DNA of 64,000 nucleotides from Paratinospora sagittata (GCA_035771175.1 CM069593.1:42717741-42781740), one strand, 5' to 3'. Positions 23,205 through 34,975 are shown, counted from the first letter of the stretch. Notes: generated by a model not told the origin, from the sequence alone. A program made the numbers and translations.

Positions 23205-23477
23205 TCAGACGGAGGAGACGACGACGTGAGTGAATCTGGAAGGGAAGAAAGCGAGGAAGAAGAGCACGGCCATGATCGCGACGGGGACGAGAAGGAGGAG
23301 CAGAGGCGGCGGCGGAAGCGGAGGAAGAACGAGAGGTAGCAGAAGAAGAGACGCGGTTAACAGGACGAGAATGAGAGCCGCTCCCAGATTGAAATGCCTA
23401 ACCATCAACAATCCAATGCGGATCACTCGCTCTCCTTCTTCCTCCACCTTCCTTGACTTTTCATCTCCGCCTCCCAT
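23205..23477 (-). CDS. ARGOS/OSR-family organ-size protein, single exon
   Basis: A 90-residue protein with a hydrophilic N-terminus (MGGGDEKSRKVEEEG), followed by the OSR-domain signature: a hydrophobic segment (about residues 31-47), the proline block LPLVLPPLPPPP (about 47-58), and a second hydrophobic segment with LVPVAIMAVLFFLAF. This two-helix, proline-hinged arrangement is diagnostic of Arabidopsis ARGOS, ARGOS-LIKE and OSR1. Those proteins are membrane-bound (ER and others), promote organ growth, respond to auxin, brassinosteroid or ethylene, and can dampen ethylene signalling. At 90 residues it is nearer OSR1 than ARGOS in size. The ATG has a good context (A at -3, G at +4). A TATA box lies 160 bp upstream. 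Which paralogue it is cannot be decided here. Confidence 0.9.
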   Translation of the reverse strand: MGGGDEKSRKVEEEGERVIRIGLLMVRHFNLGAALILVLLTASLLLLPLVLPPLPPPPLLLLLVPVAIMAVLFFLAFFPSRFTHVVVSSV

Positions 23478-23484
23478 TATTCAT
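23461..23484 (-). promoter_or_regulatory. Overlapping upstream ORF on the ARGOS gene
   Basis: An ATG at 23484-23482, seven bases before the main ATG and out of frame with it, opens a seven-codon frame ending in TGA at 23463-23461, inside the main coding region. It is the first ATG seen between the predicted TATA box and the gene, and has A at -3. Ribosomes starting there would bypass the main start, so it could lower output (inference). Confidence 0.55.
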
Positions 23485-23636
23485 TCTTCTTGTTGTTGTT
23501 CTTGTTATTAGTTCTTCTGTAAATCCACAAAAATGAAGATGAAGATGAAGAGATTGATTTTTCGAAGAGAGATGAAATGAAAGGGGTTGTTTGTTTTGGG
23601 AGAGAAGAATAGAAGATGATGAGAGTGGTTTGGGGG

Positions 23637-23643
23637 ATTTATA
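23637..23643 (-). promoter_or_regulatory. TATA box of the ARGOS gene
   Basis: TATAAAT on the minus strand, about 160 bp upstream of the ATG, followed by CT-rich leader sequence. A transcript start near 23610 would give a leader of about 130 nt. Confidence 0.55.
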
Positions 23644-24676
23644 CTGAGAAGGCGTTATATAAATAAAATTAATGAAATTTTATTTTTAATTTCGAGGAAG
23701 GACTTTACGTTACGACAGCGTGCGCCGTTACATGTAAAAAAAATATATATTTTACTTTTTTTTTTTTTTTTTTAAGAGGAGGGAAAGAGGAAGGGAAGAG
23801 AGAAACGGAAGGAAGAAGTGTAAATTTAATGAGTCTACATTTTAGGTTGGAGGGGTCAACAGCTGGTACATATGTCTCTGTACCATGTACTGCCACGTGC
23901 TCATTCCTTTTTGGGGCCCACTATTAGTCACCTCCAGATTTCAGAAATTGAATGCTAGGTCTACTTAAGGTTCACAAAATCTTTTTTTTTTTTTTTTGGC
24001 TTTTTAGATTATAAAAGAATAAAATATTTGAATACTCAAAAGCCCTTTTTTAATTATTTGATAGAAAAAAAAATTAATGAAAAAAAAATATATTTCACCT
24101 TGAATCCTCAAGTAATCATTCTCAATGAATATAAGCATAAGTGAGATTAGACAATTGTATAACCAATTATAAAAGTAAAAATAATTTAGTTTATTTTGTT
24201 TGATTCTTAAATAAAATACAAACAGATATATTAAAATATAGAAGTAAATTTTATTCAAATATGGAAAGAATACGTCTCATCATACATCCAAATGTCAATA
24301 CAGGTATATAAGAGTGACCAACCAAAAACACGGTTCATTACGTGGGCCCAAGAGAATATATAAACATGGTTAGGCGGTGTACATGGACATCACGTGTCAG
24401 AGAAAAAAAATCCAAAAAAAAAACATTTATTTTCCATTATCATATTATTTTAATATATAGTATAGAACTGGGAAGTGGAGCTTAATTTTTGGTTCCGATC
24501 CGGCCGAATCTCAGTCGTACCGGATCCCGATACTCACGATTCGGATTCTTGATACGTTACATTGAATCTTAATTAAAAAGACAGATACACCCATATTATA
24601 CTAATGTCACCAAAATATAATATTATGGAGGAAAAACAAATATTGTGTGACACACCACCGAAAATGTGGTGGCGCC

Positions 24677-24725
24677 AACGCCCATCATCCAACGATGTTG
24701 GCGCCAACATCGGGTGATGGGCGTT
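24677..24725. repeat. Near-perfect inverted repeat
   Basis: Arms starting AACGCCCATCATCC and ending GGGTGATGGGCGTT flank a perfect 20 bp palindrome, CGATGTTGGCGCCAACATCG. The arms of about 23-26 bp have only a small mismatch or indel. No flanking direct repeat was recognised. Confidence 0.8.
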
Positions 24726-24988
24726 CGCACTCAATGACTTTTTTAAATAAATTTTGTAAGTTTTTTTAGTAAGCATTAGAATACTCCTATTGGTCAATAT
24801 TGGCTTTCATCCCACCTGTTGAGTGTACCGTACATATTCCACGCAACAAAATCACTAGGTCTTGATAGTGATCTCCACCTTGTCCTCTATATATATACCT
24901 ATGAAATTTATTAAATTATGTAAAAATTAAATAAGAAGAATTCATTTACTTGAGTCCTAAATAAGATTACCCGTATCAAGAAAATTAT

Positions 24989-25194
24989 GGCTCTGTTTAG
25001 TTTTGCGATTGTAACAGCGTTACTATAAGTTTTAGGTCAAATTAATGTAATATTTATTTTTTTTGAAAACAAAAAATAAAAAAACAATTTTTTGTATTTT
25101 TCATAAGCTAGATCCTATCAGCTTTTACATTTGAGCATTGCGTTTAAAAAATATATTTTTTGTTACGAACGTTAAACCTATTCCAAATAGGGTC
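24989..25194. mobile_element. Tourist-like MITE candidate
   Basis: The 206 bp unit begins GGCTCTGTTTAG and ends CCAAATAGGGTC, imperfect terminal inverted repeats of the GGSCTGTTTGG type known from Tourist/Harbinger MITEs. TAT flanks both sides (24986-24988 and 25195-25197), a possible 3 bp target duplication. Confidence 0.45.
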
Positions 25195-26194
25195 TATGTA
25201 GGAGAAAGAAGCTTAAAATCTAGAATCATATTTAATGCATGTATGTTATGATTAAATAACTTAAAATGAGGAAGAAGAAAAGTCACATGTCACCAATTTA
25301 AACATTTTATATATATAATGTAAAAGTCATATGAAGCACAAAATATGCATGTCAAATAAAAGATCCATTAATAGATGGCTGATGAAAAAAGGAAAAAAAG
25401 GTGGAAAAATTGGATCTTGCTATCCCTATTTGGAACCAACCCAATTCTTACATCCAAAGCAAGAGGTCATAAGTAGGGAGAGAGAACTTATTGGTTAAGT
25501 AATTGTGAAAAAAGTTGAGTAGAGTGAGTTCCACGACTGCCAAATATATAGAGAGTTAAATAGCTAGCTAGAACACGAGGAACATAAGAACAACAATTAT
25601 GACAATCAAAATAATATAAAATTATAATAAAGTAATCAAGGGTACCCAATGGAATTTAATTAGATTTTTTTTAATATGTTATATTTATATCATTAGGAAA
25701 TTTATAAAAAAAAACGTAATTAGATGGATCAATTTAATTTGGTTTTGAAAGTCAAAAAAAAAAAAAAACTAATCCAATCTAATTTCAATATTTTAAAATT
25801 TTTGCCATATTATCACATAAAATGGTTGGCTACAAAGTTTTCAGTTCTATTAAAAAAAGTGTGTAGCATTTATCATAAACACAATTTAATGAAGGATATA
25901 AAATATGTTGGCTATGTTCATATTTATGAGATATAAGGGTAGATCTCTCACATGTGACATTTCAATACTAGTTGGCCAATCAACAATGATATAAGAGATT
26001 TTCACGCCAAAGTCATAAAAATAAAAATAATGCTACATTGACAATTCAACACATAATGTATAAAAGTGATATACTCTTTAAATATACAAAATAATCGAGT
26101 GTGACTTCAACAATATTTTTTTAAAAACAATGACAATGATATATGATATGTATGTGATCTCAAGACTTCTAGATTGTCTTAAATTTTTACATTT

Positions 26195-26197
<3 letters not shown>

Positions 26198-26229
<32 letters not shown>
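26198..26229. repeat. (TA)n microsatellite
   Basis: TA run of about 32 bp. Confidence 0.95.
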
Positions 26230-26232
<3 letters not shown>

Positions 26233-28092
26233 TCAATCCAAATTAAGATAATAAATCGTGAATCATGAATCATGCATTTCCATTTTCATCTTCGAAATAA
26301 AATCATGCATGCATGGGGACCTGATCATAGCAGTGGTTCATACATTTAATTTATTTCCTTTTCGTGACGGGTTCTTTGATCGGAGACAAGAAACATAGAG
26401 ACTGAGTCGTTATGTCTCACAATTATGGTGTTATTTGGGTAGGTGGTGGGGTGCACCAGGCAGAGCGACCCATGCGCCACAATCTCACCTCTATGTGCTG
26501 GGCAGTGGGCCCTACCCCTACTATATATGTACGTGTGTGATTCTGTGGTCAAAACCCTCGTGCTGCCCTTTAATCTTCTATATATTTCTATGGCTTTTTA
26601 TAAAATTAATTTTGAATATCACAATTGGAAATTAGATATTATCTTAATTTGGAGAATGATAATTCATGTAATAATGCTGTACAGGTAAGCTAGGAGGAAA
26701 TTAAGCATTCATTTACACGAAGAGAGAGAGAGAGAGAGGGAGAGGCTTTAAAAGGGCCAAGAATAAAACCCTAAGATACCTAACATTGATGGAAAGATGA
26801 GAATTGAATACATGCTATTTAATTTTTTTTCCCAAGAATTATTATATGATCAGTATTAAAATTGGTTAATAAAAATGAGGATCAATGCCAAAATTTAATT
26901 TCCTGAATTTCTAACATAACATAATTCTTTAAAAAACAAACATAATTCGTAAAAAAAAAACAAATAACATTGGTATTAATAGTTATCACTATTGTAATAA
27001 AGATACTTGATAGCTGACGATAAAGCTCTTTTGCTAACAAAATTGTCCACAATGCCTTTTTATTTTAACTACCAAACAATCCATTATGTAATTATTATTA
27101 ACTACGTAAACACTAACCCATCATTATTTTTGTACATTTGCTCAAAATGCCTTACCCTCAATGTTTTTCTTTTAAATTATTTATTTTATGTTTTGTTTAT
27201 TTATTTTGTATTTTTCCTATGATTTTGATATTTTATTTCTTTTTATATTTGTATACTCCTAATTTTTTTAATCAATAACTCATATGCAATGAGTTAAAGA
27301 AATACTACTTAATCATGTGTAATGCATCATGTTAGATGTACGTGTCTATTCACTAGTAATTTTAAAAATAAAACTTGATCTATTCTATATATAATATAGA
27401 ATCTGCCACCAACGTGTAGCGTAGACAGTCACTCGCACTCTCGGCATTATACCAGGCGCGAGTTTGAGTTTTGTTGTTGCGGAAGTACGTTTTAACCGTA
27501 AATCGTTATGGCGTTAGAGTAGACAAAGATGTTGTGAAGCTTCATTACATCAGGTGGACAAATTTGCAAACGTGTTTCAAATTGTGTATGAGGGTTGGAT
27601 TAGTTAGGGTGTGTTGTACTTGGTGTGCGATTAATTTATTCTTAAAGAATGGGATACCTATGGGGGCGGCTTTCTAATATGTTTGTTTCTTCTCTAAAAA
27701 TATATAATATAGAAACTCGAAGATAAGGTTGCCGTGTGATTGTTTTTTTTTTTTTTTAAATTTCCTTTTGAGAAGACGGAGGTAGTAAAACCGTGTAGGA
27801 AAGCAATATATATATTAAGTGGTTCTTACAATGCACCAGGGCAATTTGCATCAATTTATTCCTCTCTTTTGCACTAGTGATGAAGAGTTTCGTTTTTTTC
27901 AACACTACCCTCTCTTTTGACCACCTTTTTAATTAAGCTTATTCCCATTTCAAAAAAAAAAAAAAAACTCCAACCATTAGTTAATACTACCCATACATAC
28001 ATTGGCTTTATTTGCATGTGATGAACCATTTGGGTCCAACATTGGGTGCCCCTCTTTCAATTAATTTAAACTTTATATATATATATATATAT

Positions 28093-28303
28093 GTTTTTTT
28101 TTTTTGAGCTCGGCACGTATCAAAATTCTTTTAATTTTTTTACTAGTTCCTCTGGGACATAGCTACAAATACTTTTACAACCGTTACTTAACATATTAGT
28201 GGATAATCAATATATTGATGGGTGGCATGATCCCAATTCGAACTCTCTACTTCAGAGTTAAGGGAGCTTGTCCCGAACTAATAACCAATCCACCGTTGGT
28301 TAT
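28093..28303 (-). mobile_element. SINE family copy 2 (minus strand)
   Basis: Same family as 22190-22394: poly-T at the left, TACTAGTTCCTCTGGGACATAG in the middle (20-base blocks shared), AATTCGAACTCTCTACTTC (the B box read on the minus strand), and CCACCGTTGGTTA at the head. Flanked on its left by a (TA)n run at 28072-28092. Confidence 0.6.
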
Positions 28304-28309
28304 ATATAT

Positions 28310-29429
28310 GAATTTAATTCTTGGCTTAAATAGATTAAAATTCAAATGTAGCGTGAAAGTCTTGATTGGCATGCAGGTAATTGTAGGTCTACTTTTTCAA
28401 AATGAGAGGTTAATTGAATGAACCCCCAATTTATTTCAAGACAAAAAAATAATCAAAGGGATATGATAATGGGAGGAATTAGTGATAAAAAAAAAGTTCT
28501 ATGTTATGAAACTTAAAATTATTTGAAACAAATTTGATCTCAGTTCTTTTGAAGTCGGCCAATGAAATTAAAATTCAGTGAATACTCTGATTGCATGCTA
28601 GACAAGTGGAAGGATCACTTAAAAAAAAGAAGAAGCAAAATCCCATTGTTTTTGTATTTGATATCACTTTTAATATTGCAAGACATTTATATATCTTCAT
28701 CATAATTGTATTTCCTGGAAGTTTATAAGAAATTAATTATCATTATAAATATATATATATATATATCTATATACTTGTGTGTGTGTTTTATAAGTTATTG
28801 ATATTATTATTTTTTGTTAAAAATATATATTTTTTGATAAAATTTATAGTTAGATATTTAAACTAAAACACAGATAAATCAGGTAAAAATGTTTTAGTTA
28901 AAAAAATGGTAAAAAAATTGTAAAATACTTATTTAAGCTTTAAAAAGTAGAAACTATTATTAGGACGTTTAATTAATTGTAAAATACTTAATTAAGCTTT
29001 CTATTTTTGTTTAAATATAAATATTATTATTCTTTTCATCATCGTTTTGTTATTAGGACGTTCTTATATATAAGAACGTACGCTTTTAATAAATATTAGA
29101 AATGCTAAGGTAATAATAAGTTTGGGGAATTTGTCATAATATATGGAGCACATGGATGGTTTACTTAAAACAAACAATAAAAGCTTTGATAACATGAACG
29201 GTTACCTAAAAGAAGAACAACAACTTTTCAAAAAAAAAAAGACAAAATGGATAATAATTATGATTAAATGGATTTTTTTTTTTAAAAGAATGTTAATTTA
29301 CAAGTACCAGCTCTAGCTCTAGAGAATCCATCATTTATATAACATATGTATAAACAGTAGATGCAAGTGATTTTTATTATTAATTAAGTAGAAATTTTAA
29401 TTTTAGTTGAAACTATATAAGATTTTAAA
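28310..29429. other. AT-rich intergenic DNA
   Basis: No gene seen. Holds a TA run near 28749-28766 and many T/A homopolymers. Confidence 0.5.
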
Positions 29430-30256
29430 CAAAATGATTTTTTTTTTTTAATTTTTAAGATCGTATCAAGAGTTTTCGTCCTACTAATTCCTCCGGAGCA
29501 TAGTCACAAACGCCTTTAGACACTGTTGGCCAACATATTAGAGGGGTTTGTCTCTTGAGTTCGGTTTTAACTCACAACTAGGGATGTAAGCCAACTCGAC
29601 CGAACCGAACCGAACCAAACCGAACGGGTTGGGTTGGGTTGGGTTGAAAAATTCTAACTCAAAATAGTTTGGGTTGGGTCATGAGTTGAGAGCTTAAAAA
29701 ACTGACACAATCCAACCCAATCTGAACCTATTAATAACCCTAACTCTAAAAATCCTCTTTCCCTCTCGTTTTATATGAAAATTGAAACTTGAAAGTGACT
29801 CAAACTTACAAATCTTTCACGCTATTAACAACTTGATGCTACTTTAAATTGTCTTGAATTTGTATTTGTTGTTGTAATGAAACTCTTTTTTTATGAAACT
29901 TTTCTTAATTTGTATTTTTCATATCATGATATGGTGGTGGATGAATGCGATTTATTTAAAACATCTTGATATTTATGATTAATTTGAAATGGTTGTCAAA
30001 TTTACATGTTGGTATGGTTGTATTTGAAATTGAAACATTACATGTTTGATGTTTATTAGTATAGAATTTATATGTGAAATTCACAGGTATAATTTAACTC
30101 ATTTTAAGATTATCAATCCAAATGACTAACCCAATCTAATTCGAACTACTTTAGGTTGGATTAGAATTTGGCTCAATCCAATCCATTACACCCCTACTCC
30201 CAACTTTAAGATTAGGGTCACTTACCACCACTCATTGGAGTCAACCCCGTTGGTTA
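29430..30256 (-). mobile_element. SINE family copy 3, interrupted by a MITE
   Basis: The left part (poly-T, then ACTAATTCCTCCGGAGCATAG and GTTGGCCAACATATTAGAGG segments) lies at 29430-29579 and the head part (CTCCCAACTTTAAGATTAGG through CAACCCCGTTGGTT) at 30196-30256. They are separated by a 616 bp insertion. The three known copies of this family in the window are all on the minus strand. Confidence 0.55.
29580..30195. mobile_element. 616 bp MITE with AGGGRTGTAA termini
   Basis: Begins AGGGATGTAA and ends TTACACCCCT, 10 bp terminal inverted repeats with one mismatch, flanked by ACT at 29577-29579 and 30196-30198. It interrupts SINE copy 3. It contains GAACC and GGGTT runs near its left end that resemble, but are not, telomere repeats. 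No transposase. Confidence 0.7.
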
Positions 30257-30259
30257 AAT

Positions 30260-33200
30260 AAATATAGCTAATATTATTATTTGTAAAATATAAATATTGA
30301 TTACGAATTAGTCAAATTGCTTAATATTAAACTATCATAATAACCTCACGACTAACTTTTGAAATAAAAATAACTATAAAATCTAAAGTTTAAATAGAGA
30401 AAACTAAAGTTGGAAAAGTACAGTAAAACAATTTGATGTACATTTTAATAAGAAAGATTTTCATAACGAAACCACTAATCATACACAGCAAAGAATGTCG
30501 TAGTCACTGTATAAGACTTATTGTCTGTATATATAGATGTGGGGCTCTTTGCTTACATTATTACATAAAAAAAAAAAAAGATAAGGAAGCCCCTAATCCT
30601 AATAACTAGTATTCGTTTCGTATGGTATAAATGCACTAAATCCAAGTCGAGTCATATTTGGAATAATTTATAGCTGATAGCTAATCATATCCCTCCCTAA
30701 AAATTTTACCCTAATTGAATCAAGATGATATTGGTTTTATACCTGAAAAATTGATAAGTGAATATCTAAGTCAATTAGATTTAATTTAATATCAATATAA
30801 TTCAATATATATATCACCAATTTTATTATGATAACTTTATTCAAGCATCTTACCATATGAATAAATAGTAATAATAACACTAGTTATACACAACAAAAAT
30901 ATTAATTTAATAATAATATTATTTATAAATAATAATTAAAAACCCATGGAATGCATAGGCATCATACCACAAGTTAGCTAGTTAAAATTAATTAAAACCT
31001 TATTATATATATCAACCAGCTCAAGGAGCCCTTTTCTTTCTTTTCTTTTTTTTGGTACCTATTTTCTAACACCTAGCATATGTCCTCTTTTTTAGAACGA
31101 TACAAATTTTTTCAGATTCAAAAATTTACAAGGGTAAGGATATCTCTCTCAACAAAGATGGACGAGGACATGGTAGAAATCATGATGAGTCTCTCAATCA
31201 CATCTCGTAATTCGCTAACCAGCGAACCAACGGGTGTTGGTGAAGGATCCCTATTTAATTTTGACTATATATGAATAATTATAATTTTAAGAATCATATG
31301 GCTTCCTCTCTTTTGAGACAATACAATTTTTTTTAGATTCGAAAATTTACAAGGGTAAGGATATCTCTCACAATAAAGATGGATGAGGACGGGATAGAAC
31401 TCGTGATGAGTCTCTCAATTACACCTTGTAATTTGCTCACCAGCGAATCAATGGATGTTGGTGAAGGAGCCCTATTTAATTTTGATTATATATGGATAAT
31501 CATAATTATACTAATTTTAAGAATCATAAAAACTTTTTCAAAGAAACCAAAAAAAAAAGTGTCGGTGATGGCGACGACAAACAAATTCGTAAAATGGAAA
31601 TATTTGCAACAACAATGAGTAGTAGTAACATTAATTGCTGATGAGAACGAAAGAACTGAAGAGGAAGAGTCTAAATTAGGTAGAAACCCTAATCTCTACA
31701 GCATATATAGAGCGGCATGCATTGGAAATTTACGAAGACGACGAGGACGACGACACGACGGGGTCTTTGATGTTTATCTTTAACTTGTACGCGGTCTGGC
31801 TGCTGCTACCGCCGCCTCGTCCGGAATCAAAGCATCGCTGACCTCTCGAGCATCTCACATTTGAGAAAGATGGTCATAGCTAGCTATACATGTTAATTTC
31901 AGTACGTTTCTTGAGCTTGAACCATGGCTTATTCTATGGCTGGCTAGTAGTCCAGTCTCTCTGGTCTTTAAATTCTTCTTTTATTTTAGGGCCTCCACGT
32001 GTACGTTTCATTCAACTTCTACAATGCTTACTGCTGACTTTTGACTCTCTTCCTAAGGATGTTTAGTGGTTTGAAAAGAAATAACCTTCCAACCTAAGGT
32101 GAATGACATGTTTCAAACCTAACATTAGAAATAAAAATTCGAATGTGATTGATGTTATAGCATATTTAGTCTTTCGCGGTTTAGATCCAATTATGATGTA
32201 TAATGTATAAATTATGCATTAAAAAAAAATTATAAGTTAGGAATGACCTTCTTTTTGTAAGTTATTAAAAGAAAAAAACAAATAATTTTATAAATAATAC
32301 ATTACAAATATATCCTCAAAATAACTTGTTACAAAAAAAAAAAAAAAAAACAAAACTACTTCTACAATACAATTTTTTTTTTTTTGTTTGCTAAACTTGT
32401 ATAATTTTATATTTAAATCAGGGTTAGTGAACAGATTGGATAGTGACTAGTGGACAAGGTAAAAAAATGTGATTAAATTGTAGTATATAGAAGTAGTTAA
32501 AAAATAAAAACAAGAGTTGGCCAGTAGCGGAGAATGGCTGGTGGACACAGAAGAAGAAGAAGAAGAAGAAAAAGAAGTCGGCGGTCAAGGGATTACTGTC
32601 TCAGCATGCATCGTGGGGGTTTTCTTCTTTGAAATTACAGTTTCTTTTCCACTTAGGGTTTTGAATTACGATAAGATTTTATGTATAAACAGTAAATAAA
32701 AAAATAATATATTTAAAAAATAAAAAAATAGAGAAGAGTACAAAATTAAAGTTGAAATAAGAGAAAATTAAGCCTAAAATGGGAGACATCCGTAGAGGAG
32801 AATGGAAGTTCCTTAAATTATTTAAAATAATTAGCAAATTGACATCAAAACTATTTTTTTTAAATAAAATGATAACTATAGGTATACAAAATAGTATCAG
32901 TAATTAATTAATTCTTCTAACAATCATTAATCCTTGTGAAGACAATTGAATAATATTGAACTAGATGCGTAAAGAGTTCAAGATTAAGAAAAGATAGGAA
33001 AAATAATAAATATTGAATGCCAAAAGATATAAATGAATTATAATAATAAATATGTGCTTAAATATTATATAGTAAATGCATTCCGTTAAAGTTAGAAAAA
33101 AAATTATAAAAATACTTCTGGCACCAAACATGATACAACACAACATTGAGCAATAAGTAACAAGATGTCAATAAATATGTTTTACAAAAATACACTTTAG

Positions 33201-33460
33201 ATGTATTATGTATATATCTAATAAAACATGAAATTAAGGAGAAAATTAGGAATATTGAATGTATACATGATTTTACTAAAAGTTGTTGGGTTAATGGCTT
33301 TTATTAATTAGGTATAAATTAAGTGAGATATAAATGATTAAGATAACCATACACTTACAACATGAACCATTCGCAAACATATTGATCATCAGGAAAAAAA
33401 GAAAAGAAAAAAAGAACCAATGTATTGGATAACCAACTTCAACAATAGAAAAAGATGTCA
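30260..33460. other. AT-rich intergenic DNA
   Basis: No known gene. It contains a tandem duplication at 31080-31540 and a GC-richer patch at 31720-31860 with GAC/GAG runs (ACGACGAGGACGACGACACG) that could be an exon remnant but has no recognised reading. Further on are poly-A/T tracts and a GAA run near 32549-32576. Confidence 0.45.
31080..31540 (+). repeat. Diverged tandem duplication of about 230 bp
   Basis: 31085-31300 and about 31310-31535 are two copies in direct orientation, sharing AATTTACAAGGGTAAGGATA, GATGAGTCTCTCAAT, GATGTTGGTGAAGGA-like blocks and CCTATTTAATTTTGA. Both keep an open frame reading MDED...MSLSIT...GEG.LFNFDYI (64 and 79 codons in the longest forms). No domain is recognised. 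It may be a duplicated exon remnant. Confidence 0.7.
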
Positions 33461-33671
33461 ATGCGGCTTTGGTTTGATGGTTCGAGGCTGGGTGCTTCAC
33501 CTCTTGGGCCTTGGAGGTTGTTGGGTCGATTTTCAGGTATAAGGACTAGTGGGGTTGTGGTGAGAGAGTGGGTCAGCTGTCAACTTATCCATCTTGTATT
33601 TGAACGTCCCACGGGTTAGGGAGGGTCGGGTCCCCCAACGGATTAGGGAAACAAATAAATAATAAAAAAAG
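33461..33671 (+). mobile_element. tRNA-derived SINE
   Basis: Begins ATGCGGCTTTGGTTTGATGG (A-box-like), has a B-box-like GGTTGTTGGGTCGATTTTC, and ends in an A-rich tail (AAACAAATAAATAATAAAAAAA). AAAAGAT occurs just before the head and at the end of the tail, a possible target-site duplication. About 205 bp. Confidence 0.6.
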
Positions 33672-33888
33672 ATAAAGACCTAATATAATATAACCAATTA
33701 ACCATAGAGTTAGTCTTTCATAAAACATAGTAAGAATAAGCACATTTGTGTAGCTGATGGCAGGAAAAAAAAAAAATTGTTGAGTTGAATTTAACATTTA
33801 TTAAAGTCGTCCTATGTATGGTGGTGCTACATGCATGAATTGCTATTATTAGCAAAGCTAGCTCAACCCGTTTCGTGTAAACAAGATA

Positions 33889-34072
33889 GGAAAATGCTAA
33901 TTTAATTATAATTTTTACAACTACATATACAACTACACATACATATTCATCAGATCTTAATATTTTATACATCTTAAGGTGTATATATAATAAATAATTT
34001 AATAAATAAATATATGTAGTTACATAGTTACACACGTAGTTATAACATTTTATAATTAAATGAGCATTTCTC
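33889..34072. mobile_element. MITE, GGAAAATGCTAA family
   Basis: Left end GGAAAATGCTAATTTAATTA matches the reverse complement of the right end (TAATTAAATGAGCATTTCTC). Ends and internal ACTACATATACAACTACA / TGTAGTTACATAGTTAC segments resemble the MITE at 46464-46635, so the two are probably related. Confidence 0.6.
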
Positions 34073-34656
34073 TCTCCCTCTTCTACTTTTTCAAGTACAA
34101 TGAACCAAATATATATAAATATATTACAATTAGTACATCGTATATGGTAGTTACCGTGCTTCTTTAGTGATGATATATAGTACGTAAGGACTTGGATTGA
34201 TTCCACAAGCGTGCATACTTAAGTCACGGAGAAAAGAGAAAATTAGAGAAAGAATATGAATTCCACACGGTATTATTTACTATTCCCCTCCATCTCTTTC
34301 TGATTTTGGTGAATTCCTTTTAGAACCGCAACAGCCGTTATATATATCTATATATGTTAAAAAGGTAATAAATACATTAATAGTATATATATCAAGAAAA
34401 AGAAAAAACCAAAAAATTAAGTTGGTGATAGGCAATACCAACCTCATGTATCATAAAAGCTACAGATTTTCATGTTTCCTTCTAAGTCAAGGAATAGATT
34501 AATCAAGGAGATCTTGATAGAGATAATATATATACTACTTTTTTTTTATAAGATAAAATATTAGTAGTTAGTTGTATAACCAACTCTATCACCAAACCAC
34601 ATTCTCAGAAAAGTATCAGGCTCATTCCTAATTCTTAGAGTGAGGTAGTGGCAAGA

Positions 34657-34695
<39 letters not shown>

Positions 34696-34865
34696 ACTAT
34701 TAGATCAGAAAGAATAGTGGAAATTAAGACAAAAAATCGGGCACACGATGGTTGGATCATCCCCTAATGTTACTAGAAAGTCTGAAAATTCTACTGCATT
34801 TGGAATGGCGGAAAATTCAATAGATGATCCTCTCTTTCCCAGGACTTTGCAATCATATCGGCCCC
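34073..34865. other. AT-rich intergenic DNA
   Basis: No gene seen. (TA)n run at 34661-34693. Confidence 0.5.
34661..34693. repeat. (TA)n microsatellite
   Basis: TA run of about 33 bp. Confidence 0.95.
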
Positions 34866-34975
34866 GACGAAGGGCCTGATGTATGTTGATCTAAAGAGAA
34901 ATGGAAAAGCCACCCGTCCTATGGTGGACACGGGGCCACACACAACTTCGTGGTGGAATATTGAGTGCATTGAAG
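34866..34975 (+). pseudogene. Retrotransposon aspartic protease remnant
   Basis: Reads GLMYVDLKRNGKATRPMVDT then G, the active-site D-T-G of a Ty3/gypsy protease, and after a one-base frameshift the following THNFV. Sequence on either side is not recognisable as gag or pol. It is a small isolated fragment. Confidence 0.6.

Larger units (their letters stand above)
23650..28092. other. AT-rich intergenic DNA
   Basis: No gene recognised. Contains long T and A runs, a (TA)n run at 26198-26229, a GA run near 26721-26738, a palindrome at 24677-24725 and a MITE at 24989-25194. 27405-27660 is richer in GC, with a GAGTTTGAGTT B-box-like motif, and may be a SINE remnant. Open frames of 60-93 codons here show no known domain. 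Confidence 0.45.

Noticed and set aside
23230..23511. 93-codon plus-strand frame rich in Arg, Ser and Gly
   Set aside because: It is the antisense shadow of the ARGOS-type gene, whose minus-strand product carries a clear family motif.
26435..26688. Frames around a GC-rich patch with GTGGTGGGGTGCACCAGGC
   Set aside because: No domain, frames open on both strands, and no splice or start context that supports a gene.
29605..29645. GAACC and GGGTT runs considered as an interstitial telomere repeat
   Set aside because: The unit is not TTTAGGG and the runs lie inside a defined MITE.
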